From Spartobacteria bacterium (lineage in GTDB: Bacteria > Verrucomicrobiota > Verrucomicrobiia > Chthoniobacterales > UBA10450): a stretch of DNA of 11,062 bases. The notes beneath the pieces are model-generated. The model saw only the letters and a list, made by a program, of their open reading frames with translations. It was not told the origin of the DNA and made no database searches. The translations under genes and the position numbers were made by a program. This document shows, in pieces, positions 1-5,578 of the stretch. The DNA lies in NCBI GenBank assembly GCA_021324035.1, contig JAJPJU010000362.1, positions 1-11,062 on the forward strand. Direction: 5' to 3'. The first letter of the stretch is position 1, and each line of letters begins with the position of its first letter.

Positions 1-428
1 AAGGCGACACCCATTACCTCGCCAGTTTGCCTCGCGCGCTGCCCGCGCTTCAGCGCGCCCAAAAGGCGCAAAGCAAAGTCGCGCGGGTCAACTTTGATTG
101 GAGCGACCTTCGCGATGTGATCGCCAAAGTGGAAGAAGAACTCGGCGAGCTGAAGCAGGCGATCCGAAGCGAAAATCAAGCATCGATTGAAGATGAAGCC
201 GGCGATCTCTTGTTCGCGGTGGTGAATCTGGCTCGCAAAAGCAAACTCGACGCCGAAACTGCGCTCCAATCGGCCACCGACAAGTTCGTCCGGAGATTTA
301 ATCTGCTTGAGGATGAACTGAAAATCCGCGGGAAGAAGCTGGGCGATGTTGGTCTCGCCGAATTGGACGAAATCTGGAACGAAATTAAGAAAACGCCGAA
401 CGCCCAACGTCCAACGCCGAATGTATGA
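1..428 (+). CDS. mazG: MazG nucleoside triphosphate pyrophosphohydrolase, C-terminal part (5' end outside window)
   Basis: The frame is open from base 3 to the TGA at 426-428, so this is the 3' portion of a longer gene. It begins GDTHYLASLPRALPAL, and 'SLPRALPALQRAQK' is the usual linker before the second MazG domain. MazG hydrolyses NTPs to NMP and pyrophosphate in the cytoplasm and is linked to nucleotide-pool cleaning and (p)ppGpp control. The metal-binding signature is visible as EEELGEL followed by EDEAGDLLFAVVNLARK, matching the family ExxE...ExxD pattern. The normal protein end is near 'LDEIWNEIKK'. The last residues, TPNAQRPTPNV, look like a non-conserved tail read from repeat DNA (see the inverted repeat at 406-466). 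About 140 of the roughly 260 residues usual for the family are present. secG follows on the same strand 76 bases downstream. I am confident of the family; the missing N-terminus cannot be judged. Confidence 0.93.
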   Translation, partial: GDTHYLASLPRALPALQRAQKAQSKVARVNFDWSDLRDVIAKVEEELGELKQAIRSENQASIEDEAGDLLFAVVNLARKSKLDAETALQSATDKFVRRFNLLEDELKIRGKKLGDVGLAELDEIWNEIKKTPNAQRPTPNV

Positions 429-466
429 ATTCAGAATTCGATGTTCGTCGTTTAGCGTTGGACGTT
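406..466. repeat. Imperfect inverted repeat at the mazG-secG junction
   Basis: The outer arms AACGTCCAACGC (406-417) and GCGTTGGACGTT (455-466) are perfect 12-base reverse complements. Inside them CGAATGT (417-424 region) partly matches the complement of ATGTTCG, and two GAATTC copies (427-432 and 434-439) face each other around a single A. The right half carries about seven extra bases near 448-454, so the element is an imperfect long palindrome. It covers the mazG stop codon and encodes part of the protein tail. It lacks a T-run, so it is not a classical intrinsic terminator. It resembles dispersed intergenic repeat units of the 'GTTGGACGTT' kind that I associate with verrucomicrobial genomes; that link is recall and untested here. 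Confidence 0.6.
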
Positions 467-504
467 TGCTTCTCTCCTGACATTGTTCATATTCCCCGTC
501 CCCG

Positions 505-954
505 ATGCAGATCCTGATTAATGTCCTGCTGGCGATCTACGTTCTGGTAGCGCTGCTGATGGTCCTGGTGATCCTGATGCAACGCCCCAAGAGCGAGGGA
601 CTTGGTGCGGCTTTTGGCGGCGGGGTGACTGAGAATATTTTCGGGGCCCAGACCACCAACGTGCTGGTCAAGTTCACTTCGTGGCTGACTGCCATTTTCT
701 TCATCTTGACCTTCGTTTTATCGATCTTGTATTCGCACAAGACCAGCCGCGACACTGGATTGCGTAACGAGTTGCTAAGGCAGCAAACCACCGCGGTGCC
801 GTCGGGTTCGGCTCCGCCGGTTAATCCAAACGCGCCCGCCGTGCCAGCTCCCGGCGCCCCAGTTTTGCCGCAGTCGAACGCAAATCCCTCTGCGACAACT
901 ACGCCGCCGATTGTTCCGTCGGCTTCGCCTGCACCTTCGAAACCGAAGAGATAA
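505..954 (+). CDS. secG: SecG, preprotein translocase subunit, with long Pro-rich tail
   Basis: This is the small inner-membrane subunit of the SecYEG channel, which aids SecA-driven protein export. Two membrane segments are visible at about residues 3-25 (LINVLLAIYVLVALLMVLVI) and 56-76. The hallmark cytoplasmic loop between them reads LMQRPKSEGLGAAFGGG. The first 80 residues match a typical SecG. Residues 90-149 are an additional low-complexity tail rich in Pro, Ala, Ser and Asn that ends in KPKR. Most SecG proteins are about 70-110 residues, so this one is long. The ATG at 505 starts directly at the first membrane helix and no better upstream start is present. The ribosome binding site is weak. 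The first porin begins 41 bases after the stop, and no terminator is evident between them. Confidence 0.93.
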   Translation: MQILINVLLAIYVLVALLMVLVILMQRPKSEGLGAAFGGGVTENIFGAQTTNVLVKFTSWLTAIFFILTFVLSILYSHKTSRDTGLRNELLRQQTTAVPSGSAPPVNPNAPAVPAPGAPVLPQSNANPSATTTPPIVPSASPAPSKPKR

Positions 955-995
955 TCTGATTGCAGGATCAGATCACGCACGCCAGAATCCGGCGA

Positions 996-2456
996 ATGCG
1001 TTTCAGGGCCGTGACTTTGATTGTTACGGCAACCGTCGCCTTTTCCGCACCGGCTATTCGCGCGCAGGACAATGGCGCGTTGCTCGACTTGTTGGTTAGA
1101 AAAAAGCTGATCACCGCTCAGGAAGCCGAGGAAGTTCGCGCCGAGCTTACCAAGGAATCCGCCGCCACGTCCGCGGGAAAATGGAAACTGTCGACGCCGG
1201 TCACCGAACTCGAGCTGTATGGCGACGCACGAGTTCGTTATGAGATTCGCAACGGCGAAACGCTGAGCGACGACACCCAACAGCGCGAGCGCGAACGTTA
1301 CCGGCTTCGATTGGGATTGCGGGGAATTCTGGCCGACGATTGGTTTTTCGGGGTGCGTTTGGAAACAAGTACCAGTTCGCGGTCCACGAATGTCACCTTT
1401 GGGGACGAATCTTCCGGCGGCCCGTTCAACAAAGGCAGTGACGGAGTTTTCGTCGGTCAAGCTTATCTCGGTTACAAAGGTTTCAAAGACATCACGTTGA
1501 CCGCTGGAAGAATGCAAAACCCGCTGGTCACCTCACTCATGGTTTGGGATCCCGACATCAATCCGGAAGGGTTGGCGGAGCAATGGAAACACACTTTCAC
1601 TTTCGCCGGCTCGTCTGAACCAGCGACATATTCAAAGGATGGGATCGCGTTACCGGCAAAAGAGAAAGCGGACAGCTCAGGTTGGAAGCTCGATCTCTTC
1701 GCAAATTTCGCGCAATTCGTTTACGACGACGCCAACCCGGAAAATCCTCTCGGTCCGCGAGCAACGACAACGGCGAACGGCGGCCATCAACTCATTCCCA
1801 ACACCGACGCGTTTTTACTTGCCTGGCAGGTCGGCGCAAAATTCACGTTCCCTGAAACGCTCTACGCTCAGATTGCGCCGACCTTCTATAATTATACCGG
1901 CAACGGCGACACCTTTAACATTCATTATCAGGGCGGCGATCCGCATCTTTCGAACTCGGCGTCGGTTGCCCAAAACCAGACCGGCATCAACAGCCTGCTG
2001 ATCTTCGATATGCCCGCCGAGATCGGCTGGAAACTAGGTGATTTGCCGATGCGATTGTTCGCGGATTTCGCGGTGAATCTGGACGGCGACGATCGCGCCG
2101 CGGCAGCGGGCCATCCCAACAAGGGCGACCAGCGTTATGCGTATCAGGTTGGCGTCGGACTCGGTCAGTTAAAAAAGAAAGGCGACTGGCAGGTGAATGT
2201 TTTCTGGCAACGCCAGGATCAGTTCGCGCTCGATCCGAATTTGGTTGATACCGAATTTTGGGACAGCAAACTCAACCTGGAGGGCGTTGGCGTAACGGTT
2301 GACTACATGCTGAGCGACGCAGTTTGGATCCGGCTCCTTTACGGGTACGCGGAACGCGCCGATCGCGCCCTTGGAACCGGTGGACTGGGAGATATTGCGA
2401 TCAATCCCCTGAAAAATTTCCAGCTATTTCAGGCGGACCTCAACGTGAGGTTCTAA
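996..2456 (+). CDS. Putative outer-membrane porin, first of two paralogs
   Basis: A 486-residue protein of the Gram-negative 'putative porin' type (Porin_5-like), expected to form a beta-barrel diffusion channel in the outer membrane. A TTG at 960 would add 12 residues, but the ATG at 996 gives a clean signal peptide (MRFRAVTLIVTATVAFS, cleavage near AIRA|QD), so I chose it. The mature N-terminus starts with an amphipathic helix, ALLDLLVRKKLITAQEAEE. The barrel region begins near ELYGDARVRY and then alternates short strands and turns. The last residue is Phe (LNVRF), the usual C-terminal signature read by the BAM assembly complex. It is closely related to the gene at 2637-4268: the stretches WDPDINPEGLAEQWKHTF, NPENPLGPRATTT and YNYTGNGDTFNIHYQGG occur in both. 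Substrate preference cannot be read from the sequence. Confidence 0.85.
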   Translation: MRFRAVTLIVTATVAFSAPAIRAQDNGALLDLLVRKKLITAQEAEEVRAELTKESAATSAGKWKLSTPVTELELYGDARVRYEIRNGETLSDDTQQRERERYRLRLGLRGILADDWFFGVRLETSTSSRSTNVTFGDESSGGPFNKGSDGVFVGQAYLGYKGFKDITLTAGRMQNPLVTSLMVWDPDINPEGLAEQWKHTFTFAGSSEPATYSKDGIALPAKEKADSSGWKLDLFANFAQFVYDDANPENPLGPRATTTANGGHQLIPNTDAFLLAWQVGAKFTFPETLYAQIAPTFYNYTGNGDTFNIHYQGGDPHLSNSASVAQNQTGINSLLIFDMPAEIGWKLGDLPMRLFADFAVNLDGDDRAAAAGHPNKGDQRYAYQVGVGLGQLKKKGDWQVNVFWQRQDQFALDPNLVDTEFWDSKLNLEGVGVTVDYMLSDAVWIRLLYGYAERADRALGTGGLGDIAINPLKNFQLFQADLNVRF

Positions 2457-2501
2457 AAAATCCTCGGATTCGGAGCGCGAATTTCACGCGCGCGAGTTAA
2501 C

Positions 2502-2545
2502 GCAATTGTCACGTTGCCGTCATCTGGCCGTAACAATTGCTTTTT
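2502..2545 (+). terminator. Intrinsic terminator after the first porin
   Basis: GCAATTGT (2502-2509) pairs with ACAATTGC (2533-2540). Three more base pairs (ACG with CGT) follow inside after a C-A mismatch. The hairpin is followed at once by TTTTT (2541-2545). It lies 46 bases after the porin stop, where a rho-independent terminator is expected. The AT-rich stem makes it weaker than the one after the second porin. Confidence 0.6.
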
Positions 2546-2558
2546 AGTTTTCGCTCGT

Positions 2559-2619
2559 CGCGGGGAGAGCTGAGGCGAAACGGCGCTCAACTCGCGATCC
2601 AACCCCGCGGCCAGGCCGC
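2559..2619 (+). promoter_or_regulatory. Structured 5' leader of the second porin, with competing stems
   Basis: Between the terminator and the second porin there is a compact foldable region. CGCGGGG (2559-2565) is a perfect 7-bp partner of CCCCGCG (2603-2609). Nested inside, GAGCTGAG (2567-2574) pairs with CTCAACTC (2586-2593) with one C-A mismatch. A third hairpin, GCGG (2607-2610) with CCGC (2616-2619), really a GCGGCC/GGCCGC palindrome, shares bases 2607-2609 with the outer stem, so the two cannot form together. It ends seven bases before the AAAGGAG ribosome binding site (2626-2632). A second alternative, TTTCGC (2549-2554) with GCGAAA (2575-2580), also competes. It does not match any riboswitch class I can recall. 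Its role as a regulator is inference. Confidence 0.4.
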
Positions 2620-2636
2620 AATTTCAAAGGAGAATA

Positions 2637-4268
2637 ATGTTTAAAAAAATCGCTCTCATCACAGTCTTGGCAGTTTTTCTGAGTCCTTCAGGGTTAATCT
2701 TCGGGCAAGACGACAGCGCTCTGCTGAATCTGCTCGTTAAGAAAAAAATCATCACCGAGAAAGAAGCAACGGAAGTGCGCGCAGAATTGAAAAAGGAGGC
2801 GGCATCCCGCCCTGCACCGCCAGCCGAAGGGCCGACCAGAATGCAAAAGACTTACGATGGAAAAACTTACGTCGAAAAAGAAGTTCCAGTTGAAAAGACC
2901 GCGGCCGAGAAGTGGAAATTGTCGACTCCCATTACCGAGATCGAACTCTTCGGCGACGTTCGACTGCGCTACTCCTACAACGGCGGCCAGAGCGACGACA
3001 ATTCTCCACTGGGACCGCATGTCAATGGCATAGCCGGCCACGATGATTGGCAGGAGCGCGAACGCGAGCGTTACCGGATACGTCTCGGCTTGAAAGGAAC
3101 GCTGTTAGACGACTGGCTCTTTGGAATTCGTCTTGAAACCGGCACCAGCCCGCGATCGACCAACGTGACGTTTGGCGACGATACCGCCGGCAACGGCCCC
3201 TTCGCCAAGGTCAGCGACAGCATCAATGTCGGGCAGGCATACATTGGCTATAAAGGTTTTAAAGACTTTATGTTTACCGGCGGCAAAATGCCGAATCCGC
3301 TGGTTAATACGCCAATGGTTTGGGACCCCGACATCAATCCGGAAGGTCTTGCTGAACAATGGAAACATACGTTCAGCTTTGGCGAAACTGGTGGCGAAAT
3401 TGCGCCATATGGCAAAGACGGCAAGAACGTCGTTGCGGTGAAGCCGCAGCCGCTGGTGAAACTCGATATTTTCGTCAACCTCGCTCAATTCGTTTACGAC
3501 GACGCAAATCCGGAGAATCCGCTCGGGCCTCGCGCGACGACGACTGGGCAAGTTGGAAGAGTTCGCAGGAGTCAGTTGGTTCCGAACACCGATGCGTTTC
3601 TCATGGCGTGGCAAGTCGGAGCGAAAGCGACGTTTCCGAAGGGCATCTTCTTCCAGGTCGCCCCCACGATTTACAACTACACCGGAAACGGCGACACGTT
3701 TAACATTCATTATCAAGGCGGTTCGCCCTTCGTCACCAACGCCGCGTCGCTGGCCCAAAATCAAACCGGGATCAACAGTCTCCTGATTTTCGACATGCCG
3801 ATGGAATTCGGTTGGAAGCTTTGGAATCTGCCGATGCATCTGTTTGGCGATTTCTCGGCGAATTTTGAGGGCGACCAGCGCGCCAATGCCGCCGCCGCCA
3901 CGCTTCCTCACGGCGTCATATCATCCGGTCACGGCGACCAGCGCTATGCATTTCAGGCCGGCGCGGGAGTTGGGCAGTTAAAGAAAAAGCACGATTGGCA
4001 GCTCGACGTTTATTATCAACTTTCCGAGCAGTACGCCCTCGACCCGAATTTGGTGGATGACGATATTTTCGACGGCCGTCAGAACATGGAAGGCGTTGTG
4101 GTTAAGGCGGGATACATGTTGAGCGATGCGGTCAGTGTGAACTTCTCCTATAACTACGGGTGGCGGCATGATGACAATCTCGGCACCGGCGGAACGGCAG
4201 TCGCCATCGGCATTAATCCGCTGGATCAGTACCAGCTGTTCTTCGCCGATCTGAACATAAAATTCTAA
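2637..4268 (+). CDS. Putative outer-membrane porin, second paralog
   Basis: A 543-residue porin of the same family as the gene at 996-2456. The ATG at 2637 has a strong ribosome binding site (AAAGGAG at 2626-2632). It starts with the signal peptide MFKKIALITVLAVFLS, cleaved near IFG|QDD, followed by the same helix ALLNLLVKKKIITEKEATE. Compared with the first paralog it carries an extra segment of about 35 residues (PPAEGPTRMQKTYDGKTY and onward, rich in Lys, Glu and Pro) between the helix and the shared KWKLSTPITEIELFGD barrel start. It also has a longer loop, DDNSPLGPHVNGIAGHDDW. It ends in LNIKF with the expected terminal Phe. The two genes share long protein blocks but differ at many synonymous positions, so the duplication is not recent. 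Its own leader and terminators on both sides indicate separate transcription. The transported solute is unknown. Confidence 0.86.
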   Translation: MFKKIALITVLAVFLSPSGLIFGQDDSALLNLLVKKKIITEKEATEVRAELKKEAASRPAPPAEGPTRMQKTYDGKTYVEKEVPVEKTAAEKWKLSTPITEIELFGDVRLRYSYNGGQSDDNSPLGPHVNGIAGHDDWQERERERYRIRLGLKGTLLDDWLFGIRLETGTSPRSTNVTFGDDTAGNGPFAKVSDSINVGQAYIGYKGFKDFMFTGGKMPNPLVNTPMVWDPDINPEGLAEQWKHTFSFGETGGEIAPYGKDGKNVVAVKPQPLVKLDIFVNLAQFVYDDANPENPLGPRATTTGQVGRVRRSQLVPNTDAFLMAWQVGAKATFPKGIFFQVAPTIYNYTGNGDTFNIHYQGGSPFVTNAASLAQNQTGINSLLIFDMPMEFGWKLWNLPMHLFGDFSANFEGDQRANAAAATLPHGVISSGHGDQRYAFQAGAGVGQLKKKHDWQLDVYYQLSEQYALDPNLVDDDIFDGRQNMEGVVVKAGYMLSDAVSVNFSYNYGWRHDDNLGTGGTAVAIGINPLDQYQLFFADLNIKF

Positions 4269-4302
4269 GAACAACGGGCGATTAAAATAAAAGGTTAGGT
4301 CA

Positions 4303-4337
4303 AAAAGCCCGCCGGGACAGTTTTCCGGCGGGCTTTT
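4303..4337 (+). terminator. Strong intrinsic terminator after the second porin
   Basis: AAAAGCCCGCCGG (4303-4315) and CCGGCGGGCTTTT (4325-4337) form a perfect 13-bp stem with a 9-base loop, GC-rich at its core with a T-run at the 3' edge. It is 34 bases past the porin stop. Because A and T runs flank it symmetrically it could also terminate in the reverse direction. Confidence 0.9.
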
Positions 4338-4363
4338 CATGTCAATAATACCCAGTTCGATTA

Positions 4364-4807
4364 ATGAAACAGAAAGTCCTCTTTATCTGCGTCCACAACA
4401 GCGCGCGCAGCCAGATGGCGGCGGCATTGTTGAACCACCGCTGCGGCGATTCCTTTGAAGCAGAAAGCGCAGGTCTTGAGCCGGGAAGATTGAATCCATT
4501 GGCAGTGGAAACGCTTCGCGAGATCGGGATCGACATTTCGAACAACCAGACCCGCGCTGTCTTCGACGTTTTCAAATCCGGCAAGTTGTTTGCCTACGTG
4601 ATCACGGTTTGCGACGAATCCGAGGCGGAAGGCTGTCCGGTGTTTCCCGGTGTGGCGGCGCGACTGCACTGGAGTTTTCCCGATCCGTCAAAGCTGACCG
4701 GTTCCCATGAAGAAAAGCTCGCGGGCACCCGCAAAATCCGCGATCAAATCCGCGACCGGATCGAAGGGTGGTGCCGCGAAGTCTGCAATTCGGGACCTGT
4801 TTCCTAA
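4364..4807 (+). CDS. arsC: Arsenate reductase, thioredoxin-coupled low-molecular-weight phosphatase type
   Basis: A 147-residue cytoplasmic enzyme of the LMW protein-tyrosine-phosphatase fold, which reduces arsenate to arsenite. The P-loop is CVHNSARS (Cys9 to Arg15, the CX5R motif). The catalytic Asp is in FPDPS (Asp107). The cysteine relay of the thioredoxin-linked ArsC class is present as Cys83 and Cys91 in VCDESEAEGC, spaced much like Cys82 and Cys89 of the plasmid pI258 enzyme. This supports a reductase over a plain phosphatase. No arsenite efflux gene is in view, and the ArsR-type gene at 5100 belongs to a different operon type, so this copy stands apart from a full ars cluster. The ATG at 4364 is the only sensible start because the P-loop follows at once. 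It lies 26 bases after a terminator, so its promoter must be very close or within that hairpin region. Confidence 0.88.
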   Translation: MKQKVLFICVHNSARSQMAAALLNHRCGDSFEAESAGLEPGRLNPLAVETLREIGIDISNNQTRAVFDVFKSGKLFAYVITVCDESEAEGCPVFPGVAARLHWSFPDPSKLTGSHEEKLAGTRKIRDQIRDRIEGWCREVCNSGPVS

Positions 4808-4868
4808 ACGTCACGATGTTTTGACAATTCGTAACCTGACCGGATCGACGCGGCCGTTAGGTTGACGC

Positions 4869-5054
4869 ATGCATATCGTAACGATTAAACGAACGGTCCC
4901 GAGAAAGAGATCCATCCGGCGATTGGCCGATGATTTCTTTGCGCTGGAAAATCAGGTCGAGTTCGCAATTGAAGCGCTTTTATTAGGGGCGCTCCTGGCG
5001 ATGTCGGCCTGGCCGATTGCGGAGGCGGCGGAGGCGATTAATCGACTGATGTAA
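4869..5054 (+). CDS. Possible small membrane protein, 61 residues
   Basis: Not recognised. The translation starts with a basic segment (KRTVPRKRSIRRLADD), then FFALENQVEFAIEALLLGALLAMSAW, whose second half could be one membrane helix, and ends AEAAEAINRLM. The basic-then-hydrophobic layout suggests a single-pass protein with a cytoplasmic N-terminus. It fills most of the gap between arsC and the arsR operon, which otherwise would be about 290 bases without a gene. Against it, the ribosome binding site is weak (AGGTTGAC) and no clear promoter is seen. A hairpin at 5056-5083 directly follows the stop codon and may end its transcript. It is more likely than not to be real, but that is judged from composition and position only. 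Confidence 0.45.
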   Translation: MHIVTIKRTVPRKRSIRRLADDFFALENQVEFAIEALLLGALLAMSAWPIAEAAEAINRLM

Positions 5055-5055
5055 A

Positions 5056-5083
5056 AAACCGGTTGCCGGCGCGTGACCGGTTT
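5056..5083 (+). terminator. Stem-loop after the small ORF, possible weak terminator
   Basis: AAACCGGT (5056-5063) pairs perfectly with ACCGGTTT (5076-5083) around a 12-base loop. Only three T residues end the stem, so as a terminator it would be weak. It overlaps the proposed -35 and spacer of the arsR promoter, so it may instead be incidental or take part in regulation there. Confidence 0.35.
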
Positions 5084-5091
5084 GCTAATAT
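5063..5091 (+). promoter_or_regulatory. Likely promoter of the arsR operon
   Basis: TTGCCG (5063-5068) and TAATAT (5086-5091) match four of six bases each of the sigma-70 -35 and -10 boxes, with the ideal 17-base spacer. Transcription would then begin at about 5097-5100, right at the ATG of the repressor, giving a leaderless or nearly leaderless message. The -10 lies inside the palindromic operator, so bound repressor would block polymerase. Confidence 0.5.
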
Positions 5092-5111
5092 TTAACCAGA
5101 TGGTTAAATAT
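5088..5111. promoter_or_regulatory. ArsR-family operator, perfect 24-bp palindrome
   Basis: ATATTTAACCA (5088-5098) and TGGTTAAATAT (5101-5111) are exact reverse complements with a GA spacer. A perfect 11-bp dyad of this form is very unlikely by chance and suits a dimeric winged-helix repressor. It covers the proposed -10 box, the start site and the ATG at 5100. The core TTAACCA-N2-TGGTTAA is the kind of site I associate with repressors whose proteins start MVKY. Autorepression is the natural reading. Confidence 0.8.
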
Positions 5112-5450
5112 ACCAAGAGCCTCGATCGCACTTTCGCCGCCCTGGCCGACCCCACTCGCCGTCGCATCCTGGCCCGTCTCGCCAGGGGTGATCAGCGCGT
5201 TACCCATTTGGCGCGGCATCACGCCATGTCCCTCCCCGCGGTCTCAAAACATTTGCGGGTTCTCGAGAAAGCCGGACTTCTGCGCCGCCGCCGCTACGGA
5301 CGAGTTCATGAAATGCAGCTGGACGCGAAACCGCTCAGGCAAGCCGCCCAATGGGTCGAAGAATACCGGAAGTTCTGGGAAGGATCGCTCGACCGCCTCG
5401 CCGAGTATTTGGAGAAGACAACGCCAGACGACCAGAAAGGAAAAGCCTGA
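5100..5450 (+). CDS. ArsR-family winged-helix transcriptional repressor
   Basis: A 116-residue DNA-binding protein. The opening MVKYTKSLDRTFAALADPTRRRILARLARGD is the standard ArsR/SdpR-like start and first helices. The helix-turn-helix follows as VTHLARHHAMSLPAVSKHLRVLEKAGLL, then the wing RRRRYGRVHEMQLD. No metal-binding ELCVC motif is present, so metal sensing is unlikely. Repressors of this subgroup typically sit beside SRPBCC genes, as here. A GTG at 5073 would add nine residues, but the ATG at 5100 fits the family and lies inside the palindromic operator. The next gene begins two bases after the stop. The likely role is to repress its own operon; the inducing signal is unknown. Confidence 0.9.
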   Translation: MVKYTKSLDRTFAALADPTRRRILARLARGDQRVTHLARHHAMSLPAVSKHLRVLEKAGLLRRRRYGRVHEMQLDAKPLRQAAQWVEEYRKFWEGSLDRLAEYLEKTTPDDQKGKA

Positions 5451-5452
5451 CC

Positions 5453-5578
5453 ATGTGCCCAGCCTGCTTCGCAAACGTAATCCTGATCGCGAGCGCGACC
5501 TGCAGCGGGGGATTCCTGGCATTCCTGCTCAGAAAATTTTTCCGAGGACACAAACTACCCAGGAACAAAAAACTATGA
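5453..5578 (+). CDS. MCPAC small membrane protein, 41 residues
   Basis: A short gene between arsR and the DUF899 gene. The protein starts MCPACFANVILIASATC, continues SGGFLAFLLRKFFRG, and ends with a basic HKLPRNKKL tail. A CPxC pair at residues 2-5 sits at the very N-terminus, followed by one hydrophobic helix (about 6-26) with a further Cys17 and a positively charged end. Three facts favour a real gene: an AAAGGAAAA ribosome binding site nine bases upstream (5436-5444), the two-base gap after the arsR stop, and the ATGA overlap with the next start. I recall similar short MCPxC proteins next to ArsR/SRPBCC genes, but I cannot search for them here. The function is unknown. The cysteine pair beside a thioredoxin-like partner could suggest a redox or metal role, which is speculation. 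Confidence 0.75.
   Translation: MCPACFANVILIASATCSGGFLAFLLRKFFRGHKLPRNKKL

Noticed and set aside
537..1517. Long open frame (326 codons) on the - strand across secG and the first porin
   Set aside because: Antisense shadow of two clear genes; its translation has low-complexity Gly/Arg/Phe composition and no domain I can identify.
3105..3911. Open frame of 268 codons on the - strand inside the second porin
   Set aside because: Lies wholly against a confident porin gene; Arg/Val-rich translation with no family features.
4821..4849. TTGACA at 4821-4826 as a promoter for the small ORF at 4869
   Set aside because: No acceptable -10 box lies 16-18 bases downstream (the bases there are atcgac), so a promoter is not supported.
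5188..5574. Upstream extension of the DUF899 frame by 129 codons
   Set aside because: It overlaps the arsR helix-turn-helix region and the MCPAC gene out of frame; the ATG at 5575 with ATGA overlap fits the family start.
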